Assembly: GCA_964483245.1 (NCBI GenBank)
Contig: CAZABP010000041.1
Location: 1-43,288, forward strand
Length of the DNA stretch: 43,288 nt
DNA from: CAZABP01 sp964483245
Lineage (GTDB): Bacteria; Planctomycetota; UBA1135; UBA2386
Direction: 5' to 3'
This document shows positions 1 through 7,358 of the stretch, in pieces. Under the pieces are notes generated by a model. That model was given only the letters and a program-made list of their open reading frames with translations, ran no database searches and was not told the DNA's origin. Both the position numbers and the translations under genes were made by a program. How positions within the stretch are numbered: the first letter of the stretch is position 1; every line of letters starts with the position of its first letter.

Positions 1-914
1 ACGAGGTCGCCGAGCGTGCGGATGTTCATCTTGATCAGGCAGTTCCGGCTGCGCACCGACAGCTCGAAGTCGTTGATCGGCGTGCGCAGGATCCGGTTGC
101 GCTTGTCCTCGCGGCGCTCCTGATCCTCGTCGTAGTACATGTTCAGCGCGGCGGCTGCGTCGCGGCGATACAGGCGCGCGCGCGAGTTCTCCGGATCCGC
201 CTGCAGCACGAGGTCGAAGCACTGCATCGCGCGGCGGTAGTTGCCGGCGTCCTCGTACAGGATGCCGAGGTTCATGACCGTGGAGGAGTTGACCGGCGGG
301 ATCAGCAGCAGGCGCTCGTACAGCTCGCGTGCCTCCTCGTCCTCGCCGCGCAGGTCGACGTTGACCGCGAGCCGGAACAGCGCACCGCGGTGGCGCGGGT
401 CCTGCGCGACGACCTGGTCGTAGATGGCGATCGCTTCGGTCGTGCGGCCTTCGAGCTCCACCAGACGTCCGCGCAGATAGGCGCGGTCGATCTCCTCGAG
501 CATCCCCTCGCTCTGCGCGAGTGCGTCGGCGAACCGCTTCGGATCCCGCTGGGCCGCGATCGCCTCGAGGCGCGCCAGCACCTCGGCCGTGGTGCGCGGC
601 TTGGCCGGAATCGCCTGCTCGGCACCCTGCGGGTCGCCGAGCGTGAGCAGGCTGCGCGAGATGCAGGCAGGGATACCGGGCGTCTCGGCGTGCTGCTGCA
701 GCAGCGGCAACGCGTCCCGATGGCGGCCGAGCGCCCACAGCGCAAGGGCGCGCGGCAATCCCTTGGCCGCAGGGTTCGCGAGCCAGTCGCGCAGGCGTTC
801 GAGGTCGTCGACCGAGCGGAACACCTCGCGGCGGAACTGTTCGATGGTGTCGGGTGTGATCGAGCCGGTCACCAGTTCGATCGGAGAGCTGTGCTTGCTG
901 GCGGTGTCCGTCAC
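1..914 (-). CDS. TPR protein with C-terminal RNA polymerase alpha-CTD-like domain (partial, runs off left edge)
   Basis: The frame is open from a GTG at 914 to the window edge, about 304 residues, with no stop seen. The first ~110 residues are a helical region of no recognised family. Residues ~130-250 form TPR-like helical pairs, for example RTTEAIAIYDQVVAQDPRH and a later AGNYRRAMQCFDLVLQADPE. The last visible ~30 residues read TPINDFELSVRSRNCLIKM followed by NIRTLGDLV. This matches the helix-hairpin-helix start of the RpoA C-terminal domain, keeping the Arg and Asn of the VRSxNCL motif that in E. coli alpha (R265, N268) touch UP-element DNA or activators. This is not rpoA itself, because no alpha N-terminal domain precedes it. 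The role is unknown; a transcription-linked adaptor is an inference. GTG was chosen because the homologous-looking sequence begins right after it. It lies 98 bp downstream of the glycosyltransferase on the same strand. Confidence 0.8.
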   Translation of the reverse strand, partial: MTDTASKHSSPIELVTGSITPDTIEQFRREVFRSVDDLERLRDWLANPAAKGLPRALALWALGRHRDALPLLQQHAETPGIPACISRSLLTLGDPQGAEQAIPAKPRTTAEVLARLEAIAAQRDPKRFADALAQSEGMLEEIDRAYLRGRLVELEGRTTEAIAIYDQVVAQDPRHRGALFRLAVNVDLRGEDEEARELYERLLLIPPVNSSTVMNLGILYEDAGNYRRAMQCFDLVLQADPENSRARLYRRDAAAALNMYYDEDQERREDKRNRILRTPINDFELSVRSRNCLIKMNIRTLGDL

Positions 915-1012
915 CTTCGTCGTTCGCCTCGGGCTCGGCGTGGGGGCCCGCGGTCCGGTTGCCGCAGGCGGTCGTGGAAGGGCGAGAAGGGTAGGAACGC
1001 GCGTGCAGACGG

Positions 1013-2302
1013 TCAAGCGAGCCGGTGGGCCACGACCTCGCGGTAGAGCCCGGCGAGCTCGGCGGCCATCGCGGCGAAGCTGCGCGCGCCGCCGCGTGCG
1101 GCGTGTCCCATCCGGCGCAGGCGCTCCGGATCCGCGGCCAGCCCCGCGATCGCCGTGGCGAGCTCGGTGGCCGAACCGGGTGTCACGTGGATTCCTTCTC
1201 GGCCGCTCGTGAACGCCTCTGCCAAGCCGCCGATCCGACTCGCGACGACCGGGCGGCCGGCGGCCATCGCCTCGCGCGCGGTCAGGCCGAACGTCTCGCG
1301 CCACAGTGCCGGCACCACGACGAGATCGAGCCGGGTCAGGATCCCCGGCAGGTCGGCGGACCCGTACGGCCCGTGATACGTCACCGCGTCGCCCGGGCGC
1401 AGGCGCGCGAACACGCGCGTCGCGAAGCCCTCGTCGCCGTGGTACGGGACCGTGTTGCCGTGGATCGCCAGCGACGCCGTGCGCGGCGGCAGCCGTTGCA
1501 GCGCGTCGACCAGCACGTCGAGGCCCTTGCTCGGCATGACCGTGCCGAGATAGCCCAGACGCAGCGGACCGTCGTGCGGCGCGAGCGGCGGGACGCTCGC
1601 GAGCAGGTCGGTGTGCACGGCGTTGGTGACGACGCGGATGCGCGCCGGATCGACCCCGAGCGCGGCGAACGGGGGGATCGCGGTCGCGGACGGGATCAGC
1701 AGGCGGTCCGGCAGAGCGAGCAGGGCGCGCGCGCGCGCGTGCTGCTCGGCGATCAGGCCCTCGGCGCGGTCCGGCGGCAGCCACGACGCAAACGTCGGCT
1801 GCAGGCAGGCGGCGCAGCGCTGCGGATCGACGGCGTCGACGACGCGCCCGTCGCGGTCCCACATCTGTCCGCGCGGGCAGAGCAACCAGTAGTCGTGCAG
1901 CGTCAACAGCGTGGGTATCCGCTTGGCGCGCAGCACGGCGAGGAGCCCGGTCGACATGCCGGTCAGATGGTGGACGTGCGCGACGTCGAACTGCGGCCGC
2001 GCGGCGAGGAAGCGCTCGAACGCCGCGTCGAGCAGTGGCACTTCGTACAGACCTTGCAGCGAAGTCGCCTGCGAGTAGCGATAGACCACGCGTGTGGTCC
2101 GACAGGCCTGTCCGGGATCGGCGACGACCTCACCTTCGGCGCGATCCGCTGCCGACGTGCGCGTCCAGATCTCGACGTCGTGACCTGCGGCGACCAGCGC
2201 GCGCGCGAGCCCGTCGACGTGCTGTTCGACACCACCGAGACTCTCCGGCGGCAGCCCGTGGCTGACGAGCAGCACGCGCAATGGCTTCGGTTCGGCGGTC
2301 AC
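1013..2302 (-). CDS. Glycosyltransferase family 4 (GT-B fold)
   Basis: A 429-residue retaining glycosyltransferase of the GT4 type, probably cytosolic and adding a sugar from a nucleotide-sugar donor to a surface glycan or lipid acceptor. The N-terminal acceptor domain has the glycine-rich loop GLPPESLGGVEQHV (~17-29) and HVHHLTGMSTG (~109-119). The HDYWLLCPRG segment (~136-145), with later Cys at ~163 and ~166, is a cysteine-bearing variant common in GT4 enzymes. The donor domain has GYLGTVMPSKGLDVL and the EX7E signature ETFGLTARE (Glu336 and Glu344), then AGRPVVAS and GGLAEAF. GTG at 2302 was chosen because the Rossmann strand LRVLLVSHG starts 8 residues later and a GGAAGGGA purine tract precedes it; the frame stays open upstream without homology. 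It is divergent from murA. Substrate cannot be told from sequence. Confidence 0.9.
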   Translation of the reverse strand: MTAEPKPLRVLLVSHGLPPESLGGVEQHVDGLARALVAAGHDVEIWTRTSAADRAEGEVVADPGQACRTTRVVYRYSQATSLQGLYEVPLLDAAFERFLAARPQFDVAHVHHLTGMSTGLLAVLRAKRIPTLLTLHDYWLLCPRGQMWDRDGRVVDAVDPQRCAACLQPTFASWLPPDRAEGLIAEQHARARALLALPDRLLIPSATAIPPFAALGVDPARIRVVTNAVHTDLLASVPPLAPHDGPLRLGYLGTVMPSKGLDVLVDALQRLPPRTASLAIHGNTVPYHGDEGFATRVFARLRPGDAVTYHGPYGSADLPGILTRLDLVVVPALWRETFGLTAREAMAAGRPVVASRIGGLAEAFTSGREGIHVTPGSATELATAIAGLAADPERLRRMGHAARGGARSFAAMAAELAGLYREVVAHRLA

Positions 2303-2353
2303 GTCCCTTCCATATCGTGGCAACCGCAGGCTGGAATGGAGAACTCCGCGCGC

Positions 2354-2359
2354 TAGGCT
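2354..2359 (+). promoter_or_regulatory. Candidate -10 element (TAGGCT) upstream of murA
   Basis: CTAGGCTCCGCCG fits the recurrent CTANNCTCC pattern seen before several genes here. It would give a ~155-nt leader for murA. No convincing -35 is visible. Confidence 0.35.
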
Positions 2360-2519
2360 CCGCCGTGCTCGGCAGCCTTTGGGCGGTAGGCGGTCGGGTC
2401 CGGTGCGTGTGCCGGCGGTCAGACACCGCCCCCTACCGGTCTTCCGGCGCGTGGTCAGACGCGGCGGTGGGCTGGCCTGCCGACTGCGGCGGGCGTCTCG
2501 CCCCTGGAGGGGTTTCTCG

Positions 2520-3791
2520 GTGGATCGCATCCGTATCCGCGGTGGTCGCGACCTGAACGGTTCGGTCGTGACGTCGGGCAGCAAGAACGCATCGCTGCCG
2601 ATCCTCGCTGCCTCGCTGCTCGTCGACGGCCCGATCTGGCTGCGCAACGTTCCGCACCTGAAGGACATCGACAACATGCTGCGGATCCTCGAGGTCCTCG
2701 GCGTGCGCTCGTGCCGGCATCCGGATGGGAGCCTCGAGCTCGAAGTGCGCAATGGCGACGTGCAGATCGCGCCGTACGACCTCGTGCGCAAGATGCGCGC
2801 GTCGTTCGTGCTGCTCGGGCCGCTGTGGGCGCGCCGCGGGCAGGCCAGCGTGTCGTATCCGGGCGGGTGCGTGTTCGGACATCGCCCGGTCGACCTGCAT
2901 CTCAAGGGGCTGCGCGCGCTCGGTGCGCGGGCCGAGCTGCGCGATGGCTACGTGTTCCTGAGCGGCCCGGTGCACGGCGGGACGGTGTTCATGATGGGAG
3001 CGCATGGTTCGACCGTGCTCGGCACCGCCAACATCCTGATGGCTGCGACGCTCGCGCGCGGCCGCACGACGATCGAAGGCGCTGCGATGGAGCCGGAGGT
3101 CGTGGATCTGTGCGAGTTCCTGAACGCGTGCGGTGCGCGGATCCACGGGATCGGGAGCTCGCGGCTCACCGTCGACGGCGTCGAGCGGTTGCACGGCTGC
3201 GACTGGACCGTGATTCCGGACCGGATCGAGGCGGGGACGTACCTGGTCGGCGCCGTGATGACCAACTCACCGGTCACCGTGACGCGGATGCGGCCGGATC
3301 ATCTGTTCGCCGTCATCGATCGGTTGCAGGAGGCGGGCGCGCAGCTCGAGTGGGGTGACGACTGGGTGCGCAACATTCCGACCGCGAGTGGTGCCGTGCG
3401 TGCCGTCGACGTCACGACGCTGCCGTATCCGGGGTTCCCGACCGACATCCAGGCGCAGTTCATGACGTTGATGACGCGCGCGGATGGCGTGTCGGTGATC
3501 ACCGAGAAGGTCTATCCCGAGCGGTTCATCCACGCGACCGAGCTGCTGCGGTTCGGCGCGCACATCCGGCGCGAGGGGCACTCCGCGATCGTCGAGGGGA
3601 TCGACCGGTTGTCCGGCGCGCCGGTCATGGCGAGCGATCTGCGCGCGTCGGCGAGTCTCGTGTTGGCGGGGCTGGTCGCGACCGGGCAGACCGACGTGCA
3701 GCGGGTGTATCACCTGGACCGGGGCTACGAGCGGCTGGAGCAGAAGCTGCAGGCGATCGGGGCGGACATCGAGCGGCTGAACGACGGGTAG
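2520..3791 (+). CDS. murA: UDP-N-acetylglucosamine 1-carboxyvinyltransferase
   Basis: MurA transfers enolpyruvate from PEP to the 3-OH of UDP-GlcNAc, the first committed cytosolic step of peptidoglycan synthesis and the target of fosfomycin. The 423-residue protein matches the family length. GSKNASLPIL holds the conserved Lys22-Asn23 pair. YPGGCVFGHRPVDLHLKGL holds the catalytic/fosfomycin-reactive Cys (Cys117; Cys115 in E. coli) and the RPVDLH segment. MGAHGSTVLGTANILMAATL, EPEVVDLCEFLNACGA, IPDRIEAGTYLVGA and PYPGFPTDIQAQFM are further EPSP-synthase-family blocks. GTG at 2520 was chosen because DRIRIRGGRDLNG directly matches MurA N-termini and GGAGGGG lies ~9 nt upstream. The Cys rather than Asp at the active site predicts fosfomycin sensitivity (inference). 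Confidence 0.98.
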   Translation: MDRIRIRGGRDLNGSVVTSGSKNASLPILAASLLVDGPIWLRNVPHLKDIDNMLRILEVLGVRSCRHPDGSLELEVRNGDVQIAPYDLVRKMRASFVLLGPLWARRGQASVSYPGGCVFGHRPVDLHLKGLRALGARAELRDGYVFLSGPVHGGTVFMMGAHGSTVLGTANILMAATLARGRTTIEGAAMEPEVVDLCEFLNACGARIHGIGSSRLTVDGVERLHGCDWTVIPDRIEAGTYLVGAVMTNSPVTVTRMRPDHLFAVIDRLQEAGAQLEWGDDWVRNIPTASGAVRAVDVTTLPYPGFPTDIQAQFMTLMTRADGVSVITEKVYPERFIHATELLRFGAHIRREGHSAIVEGIDRLSGAPVMASDLRASASLVLAGLVATGQTDVQRVYHLDRGYERLEQKLQAIGADIERLNDG

Positions 3792-3810
3792 CGGCCTCGC
3801 GTAGCCGGTT

Positions 3811-3827
3811 GGGGTCTGACCCCTTTG
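3811..3827. repeat. Palindromic intergenic repeat, copy 1
   Basis: GGGGTCTGACCCCTTTG; the core GGGGTC-T-GACCCC is a perfect 6-bp inverted repeat around one base. The identical 17-mer recurs at 5618-5634 ahead of the paralogous gene. It looks REP-like, but only two copies are in this window. Confidence 0.75.
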
Positions 3828-3920
3828 TGTTCGCGCGCACGAACCTCGTGGGCGCCGCACCGTTTCTCCTCGGCGCGCGCGTAGAGTGCGCGTTTCGAAG
3901 TCCGGACCCAGGAGATTCTC

Positions 3921-5549
3921 GTGCAGCGATTCCTCGTCGCGTGTGTGGTCGCGGAAGGCTTGGTGATCCTCGTGCTGGCGTGGCTGCTGGTGGGGGGGAT
4001 GGAGGAGCCGAAGGCGCCGGGGACGGGGGCGGTGCTCGAGGGAGCGCGGGACGGGGCGGCATCGCCGATGGAGGCGAGCGTCGCGGGCGGGCGCGAAGCG
4101 CCGACAGAGGAGCCGCGCACAGAGCCGGCGCGGCAGGCGATGGTCGTCGATCCGACGGCCGGGATGGCTGGGACCCTGCTGTTCGGGCGGGTCACGGGCA
4201 AGGACGGCGCCGCGGTGAAGGAGGGAAGCGTGTACGCAGTGCGCGAGGGGGAGTCGCGCGGGGTGTCGTGCAACGTCGAAGCGGAGCGCGGCTATGCGGT
4301 GCCGGGGCTCGTCGCCGGGAAGTGGACGCTGACGGTGCGCGCGGAGGGGTTCAAGACGGAGCAGGTCGAGGTGGAGCTGACGGGGGGGATGCAGCGCCGC
4401 GATCTGCTGCTGGACGCGACGCACGCGCTGAAGGTGATCGCGGTGACGCCGGAAGGGGAGCCGCTGGGTCGTGCGCTGCAGGAGAGCAAGCTGTCACGGA
4501 TCGCGATGAGTCTGCTCGGGGTTGCGACGCTCGAGGAGCCGCCGGCGGCGTTTCCGATGACGGTCAATCGGACCGTGCTCGGACTGGGTGTCGGCCAGTG
4601 ACGCGACAACCTCACGTTCGTGCGCGGTCCGAAGCTGCCGGACGAGTACGCAGGCGTCCTCGAGTTGGATGCGCCACCGCCGGTCTGGGTGAGCCTCGTG
4701 TTCCGGCACGTCGTCGTCGGCAAGACGTTGGCGCAACCGGGACAACAGGAGGTCCGGCTCGTCGTCGCAGTGGACGCGTTGCAAGGGGTGCTGGGACGCG
4801 CCCGCCTGCAGGTCGTGGACTCGGGGACGCGGCGGCCGGTGGTTGGCGCCAACGTCGACTTCAGCGACCGCCAGAGCAGCGGCGTCGGCAAGAAGGTGGG
4901 TGAGGACGGCGTCGTCGTCTGTGAGGACCTTCCACCAGGAATCCTCGAGCTGACGATCCGTGAGCAGACGCACGAGGCCTACCACACGTTCGTCCGCTTC
5001 GAACCGGGGAGCGATCTCGATCTCGGAGTCATCGCGCTGGATCCGCAGACCAAGCTCGGAGGCAGCGTCGTCGGAGCTGATGGCCAGCCGGCAAGCGGTG
5101 TGCGCGTCAGCTACTTCCGGGTCGAGCGGTATGCGCCGGACGTTCCACTGAACAACGGCTTCAGCGCCAGCAGCGACGCTGCGGGGAAGTTCGACTTGTG
5201 GGGCGTCGGTCGCGGGAGGTACCGGATCCAGGCCCGTGCGCAGGACGGTGCACTGGCCACGGCGATCGTCGATACGAGCCACGGCGCAGTCGAAGACCTG
5301 CAGCTCCGACTCGCGACGTCGATCGCCGTGCAGGTCGACAACTCGCTGCCAAAGTCGAAGACCTGCCTCGTCACGGTGCGCGATCCTGCGGGCGAAGCCC
5401 TGTGGAGCTGGAACCTCCGTCCCGGTCCGAGCCATCCACTGCCGATGCTTCCAGGGTCCTACACGGTCGAGATCCGCGACGAGCAGACCGGCGCCGTGCG
5501 GGCGTTCCCGTTCACGGTCGCGCCGGGCGCGAAGCTGCGGATCCCGTGA
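3921..5549 (+). pseudogene. Membrane-anchored carboxypeptidase-regulatory-like protein, interrupted by an in-frame TGA
   Basis: This is the upstream member of a tandem pair; the downstream copy is at 5653-7287. Reading from the GTG at 3921 (AGGAG just upstream, same GTGCAGCGATTCCT start as copy 2), the frame is open to 5549 except for one TGA at 4599-4601. Copy 2 has GIGAWRDN at this place and this copy has GVGQ-stop-RDN, so the change is equivalent to Trp TGG becoming TGA. Without it the protein would be 542 residues, against 544 in copy 2. It has one N-terminal membrane helix (FLVACVVAEGLVILVLAWLL), a Pro/Ala/Glu-rich linker, then beta-sandwich domains of carboxypeptidase-regulatory type. 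TGA is used as a normal stop by neighbours, so genome-wide recoding is unlikely. The downstream half (4602-5549) keeps its frame, so the lesion is recent, or read-through or a sequencing error is involved. A TAGAGT -10-like element lies at 3882-3887. Confidence 0.8.
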
Positions 5550-5600
5550 TCCTCTTCTCGTCTGACGAGTCGAGTCGCGCCACTTTGACAGGTTGCTGCG
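5466..5600 (+). repeat. 135-bp direct repeat, copy 1 (3' end of paralog 1 and flank)
   Basis: Nearly identical to 7204-7338, at a constant offset of 1738 bp with only a handful of mismatches by eye. It covers the last ~28 codons, the TGA stop and ~50 nt beyond, including CTTTGACAGG. Confidence 0.9.
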
Positions 5601-5617
5601 GTGTTCGTGATCCCTTC

Positions 5618-5634
5618 GGGGTCTGACCCCTTTG
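5618..5634. repeat. Palindromic intergenic repeat, copy 2
   Basis: Same GGGGTCTGACCCCTTTG as 3811-3827. Here it sits only 18 nt before the GTG start of the intact paralog and is flanked by GTGAT (5607-5611) and ATCAC (5636-5640). The two can pair, giving a larger hairpin just ahead of the AGGAG ribosome binding site. Confidence 0.75.
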
Positions 5635-5652
5635 GTATCACAGGAGATCCTC

Positions 5653-7287
5653 GTGCAGCGATTCCTGATCTCATCCGTTGTGGCGCAGACGCTCGCGATC
5701 CTTGCGCTGCTCTGGCTGCTGTTCGGGCAGAGGGATGCCGGCGATGCGCCGGCGGAGAACGCGCGGTCGGATGCCCCCGAGGCACGCAGTGCGACGAGCA
5801 CGGAGACGTCCGGTGTGGCGGCCGCGGCGGAGCGCACGCAGTCCGGCGCGGCCGCGCCGGCGCGGCAGCAGGCGATCGACGATCCGACTGCGGGTCTGGC
5901 CGGGACGCTGCTGTTCGGCGATGTGCGGAGCAACGACGGCGCGGCCGTGCCGGAAGGCACGCTGCGTGCGCTGCGCGAAGGAGACCCGCGCGGCGTGTCG
6001 TGCAGCATCGACGGCGAGCGCGGCTACGCGATCCCCGGCCTCGCGCCCGGGACGTGGAGCCTGACCGTGGACGTGCCTGGATTCAGGATGCAAAGGTTCG
6101 ACCTCGAGCTGAACGGTGGCCTCCTGCGCCGCGATCTGCGGCTGGAGCGCTCGTTCGAGCTGAAGGTCGCCGCGGTCACGCCGGATGGCGTGCCGCTCGC
6201 GACTGCATTGACCGATGCAAGATTCTGGCGCATCCAGCTCGGGATCCTCGGCGCGGCGACGCTGGAAGAGCCGGGCGAGTCGCTCCCGATCACGGCTCAC
6301 GGCTCGGTGCACGACGCGTTCGGGATCGGCGCGTGGCGTGACAACCGGTTCGGCCGCGGCGTGAAGCTGCCGCCGGAGTTCCTCGGGGTGCTCGAGTTGG
6401 ACCGGGCACCACCGGTGTGGGTCAGTCTCGTCAACCGGCACGTCGTCGTTGCGAAGCAGCTCGCACAGCCAGGTCAGCATGAGGTGCGGTTCATCGTCGA
6501 TCCAACACAGGTGAGGTCCACGCTGTCGCGCGCGCGCATGTGCGTCGTCGACTCGCAAACACGGCTGCCGCTGGTCGGTGCGCTCGTGGGCTTCGGCGAT
6601 CCGCGGATCGGTGGAGGACCAACACCGATCGTCGGCGCCGACGGGCTGGTCGTCTGCGAGGAGCTGCCGCCGGGGCTCCTCGAGCTGACGATCCTCGCGC
6701 CAGAGCACGAGCTGTACCACCGGTTCGTGCGGCTCGACCCGGGCAGCGACGTCGACCTCGGGGTCATCGCCGTCGATCCGAAGGCAGAGGTGGCCGGCTT
6801 CGTCACCGACGCCGCAGGCAACCCCGCGCTCGGCGCAACCGTCAGCTACGTACGGCTCGACCGCTGCACACCGGATGCGCCGCTCGGCAACGGCATGGCC
6901 GTGCGCACCGACACGGAAGGTCGATTCGCATTGGAAGGGGTCGGCCGCGGGCGCCAGCTGATCCACGCGATGACCGTGGATCGGACGGCGGCCGCAACAT
7001 GGATCGTCGACACATCGGGCGGCGCTCTGCCCGATCTGCGCCTGCAGCTCACGCCAACGATCGCAGTGCCGGTCGCGAACCAGATCCCGGACGGGAAGTC
7101 GTTCCTGGTGACGTTCCATGCGCCGGATGGCGAGCCGCGGTGGCGGTGGACGCTGCGCGCCGGTGCGAAGCACCCGCTGCCGGTCCTCCCCGGCTCGTAC
7201 TCCGTCGAGATCCGCGACGAACAGACCGGCGCCGTGCGGGCGTTCCCGTTCACCGCCGCGCCGGGCGCGAAGCTGCGGATCCCGTGA
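5653..7287 (+). CDS. Membrane-anchored carboxypeptidase-regulatory-like domain protein (intact paralog)
   Basis: A 544-residue protein of unknown function, intact partner of the interrupted gene just upstream. It has an N-terminal membrane helix (residues ~3-22, FLISSVVAQTLAILALLWLL), an Ala/Glu/Thr-rich linker to ~75, then repeated beta-sandwich modules of carboxypeptidase-regulatory/peptidase-associated type. The clearest span ~80-175 (GYAIPGLAPGTWSLTVDVPGF) and ~375-460 (SDVDLGVIAVDPKAEVAGFV, then TDTEGRFALEGVGRGR). Such domains usually decorate exported surface proteins, so the bulk is probably extracytoplasmic. GTG at 5653 rather than the in-frame start 21 nt upstream was chosen because CAGGAGATCCTCGTGCAGCG is conserved with copy 1. 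Identity with copy 1 is moderate in the middle but almost complete at the 3' end, which suggests gene conversion or selection on the C-terminus. Confidence 0.85.
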   Translation: MQRFLISSVVAQTLAILALLWLLFGQRDAGDAPAENARSDAPEARSATSTETSGVAAAAERTQSGAAAPARQQAIDDPTAGLAGTLLFGDVRSNDGAAVPEGTLRALREGDPRGVSCSIDGERGYAIPGLAPGTWSLTVDVPGFRMQRFDLELNGGLLRRDLRLERSFELKVAAVTPDGVPLATALTDARFWRIQLGILGAATLEEPGESLPITAHGSVHDAFGIGAWRDNRFGRGVKLPPEFLGVLELDRAPPVWVSLVNRHVVVAKQLAQPGQHEVRFIVDPTQVRSTLSRARMCVVDSQTRLPLVGALVGFGDPRIGGGPTPIVGADGLVVCEELPPGLLELTILAPEHELYHRFVRLDPGSDVDLGVIAVDPKAEVAGFVTDAAGNPALGATVSYVRLDRCTPDAPLGNGMAVRTDTEGRFALEGVGRGRQLIHAMTVDRTAAATWIVDTSGGALPDLRLQLTPTIAVPVANQIPDGKSFLVTFHAPDGEPRWRWTLRAGAKHPLPVLPGSYSVEIRDEQTGAVRAFPFTAAPGAKLRIP

Positions 7288-7338
7288 TCCTCTTCTCGTC
7301 TGACGAGTCGAGTCGCGCCACTTTGACAGGTCGCTGCC
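7204..7338 (+). repeat. 135-bp direct repeat, copy 2
   Basis: Second copy of the 5466-5600 repeat. It spans the 3' end of the intact paralog and enters the ffh promoter region. Confidence 0.9.
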
Positions 7339-7350
7339 GGGGCCCATGAT
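7323..7350 (+). promoter_or_regulatory. Candidate ffh promoter (TTGACA - 16 bp - CATGAT)
   Basis: A perfect TTGACA (7323-7328) is followed after 16 bp by CATGAT (7345-7350), and the ffh ATG is 9 nt further on. If used, the ffh transcript would be leaderless or nearly so. The TTGACA part is inside the duplicated segment and also occurs at 5585-5590. Confidence 0.4.
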
Positions 7351-7358
7351 CCCGCCCG

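Noticed and set aside
4599..4601. UGA read as tryptophan or selenocysteine genome-wide
   Set aside because: TGA is the normal stop of many neighbours (murA region, ffh, fumC, murQ and others), Trp is TGG elsewhere, and copy 2 has TGG. No SECIS-like hairpin was evident.
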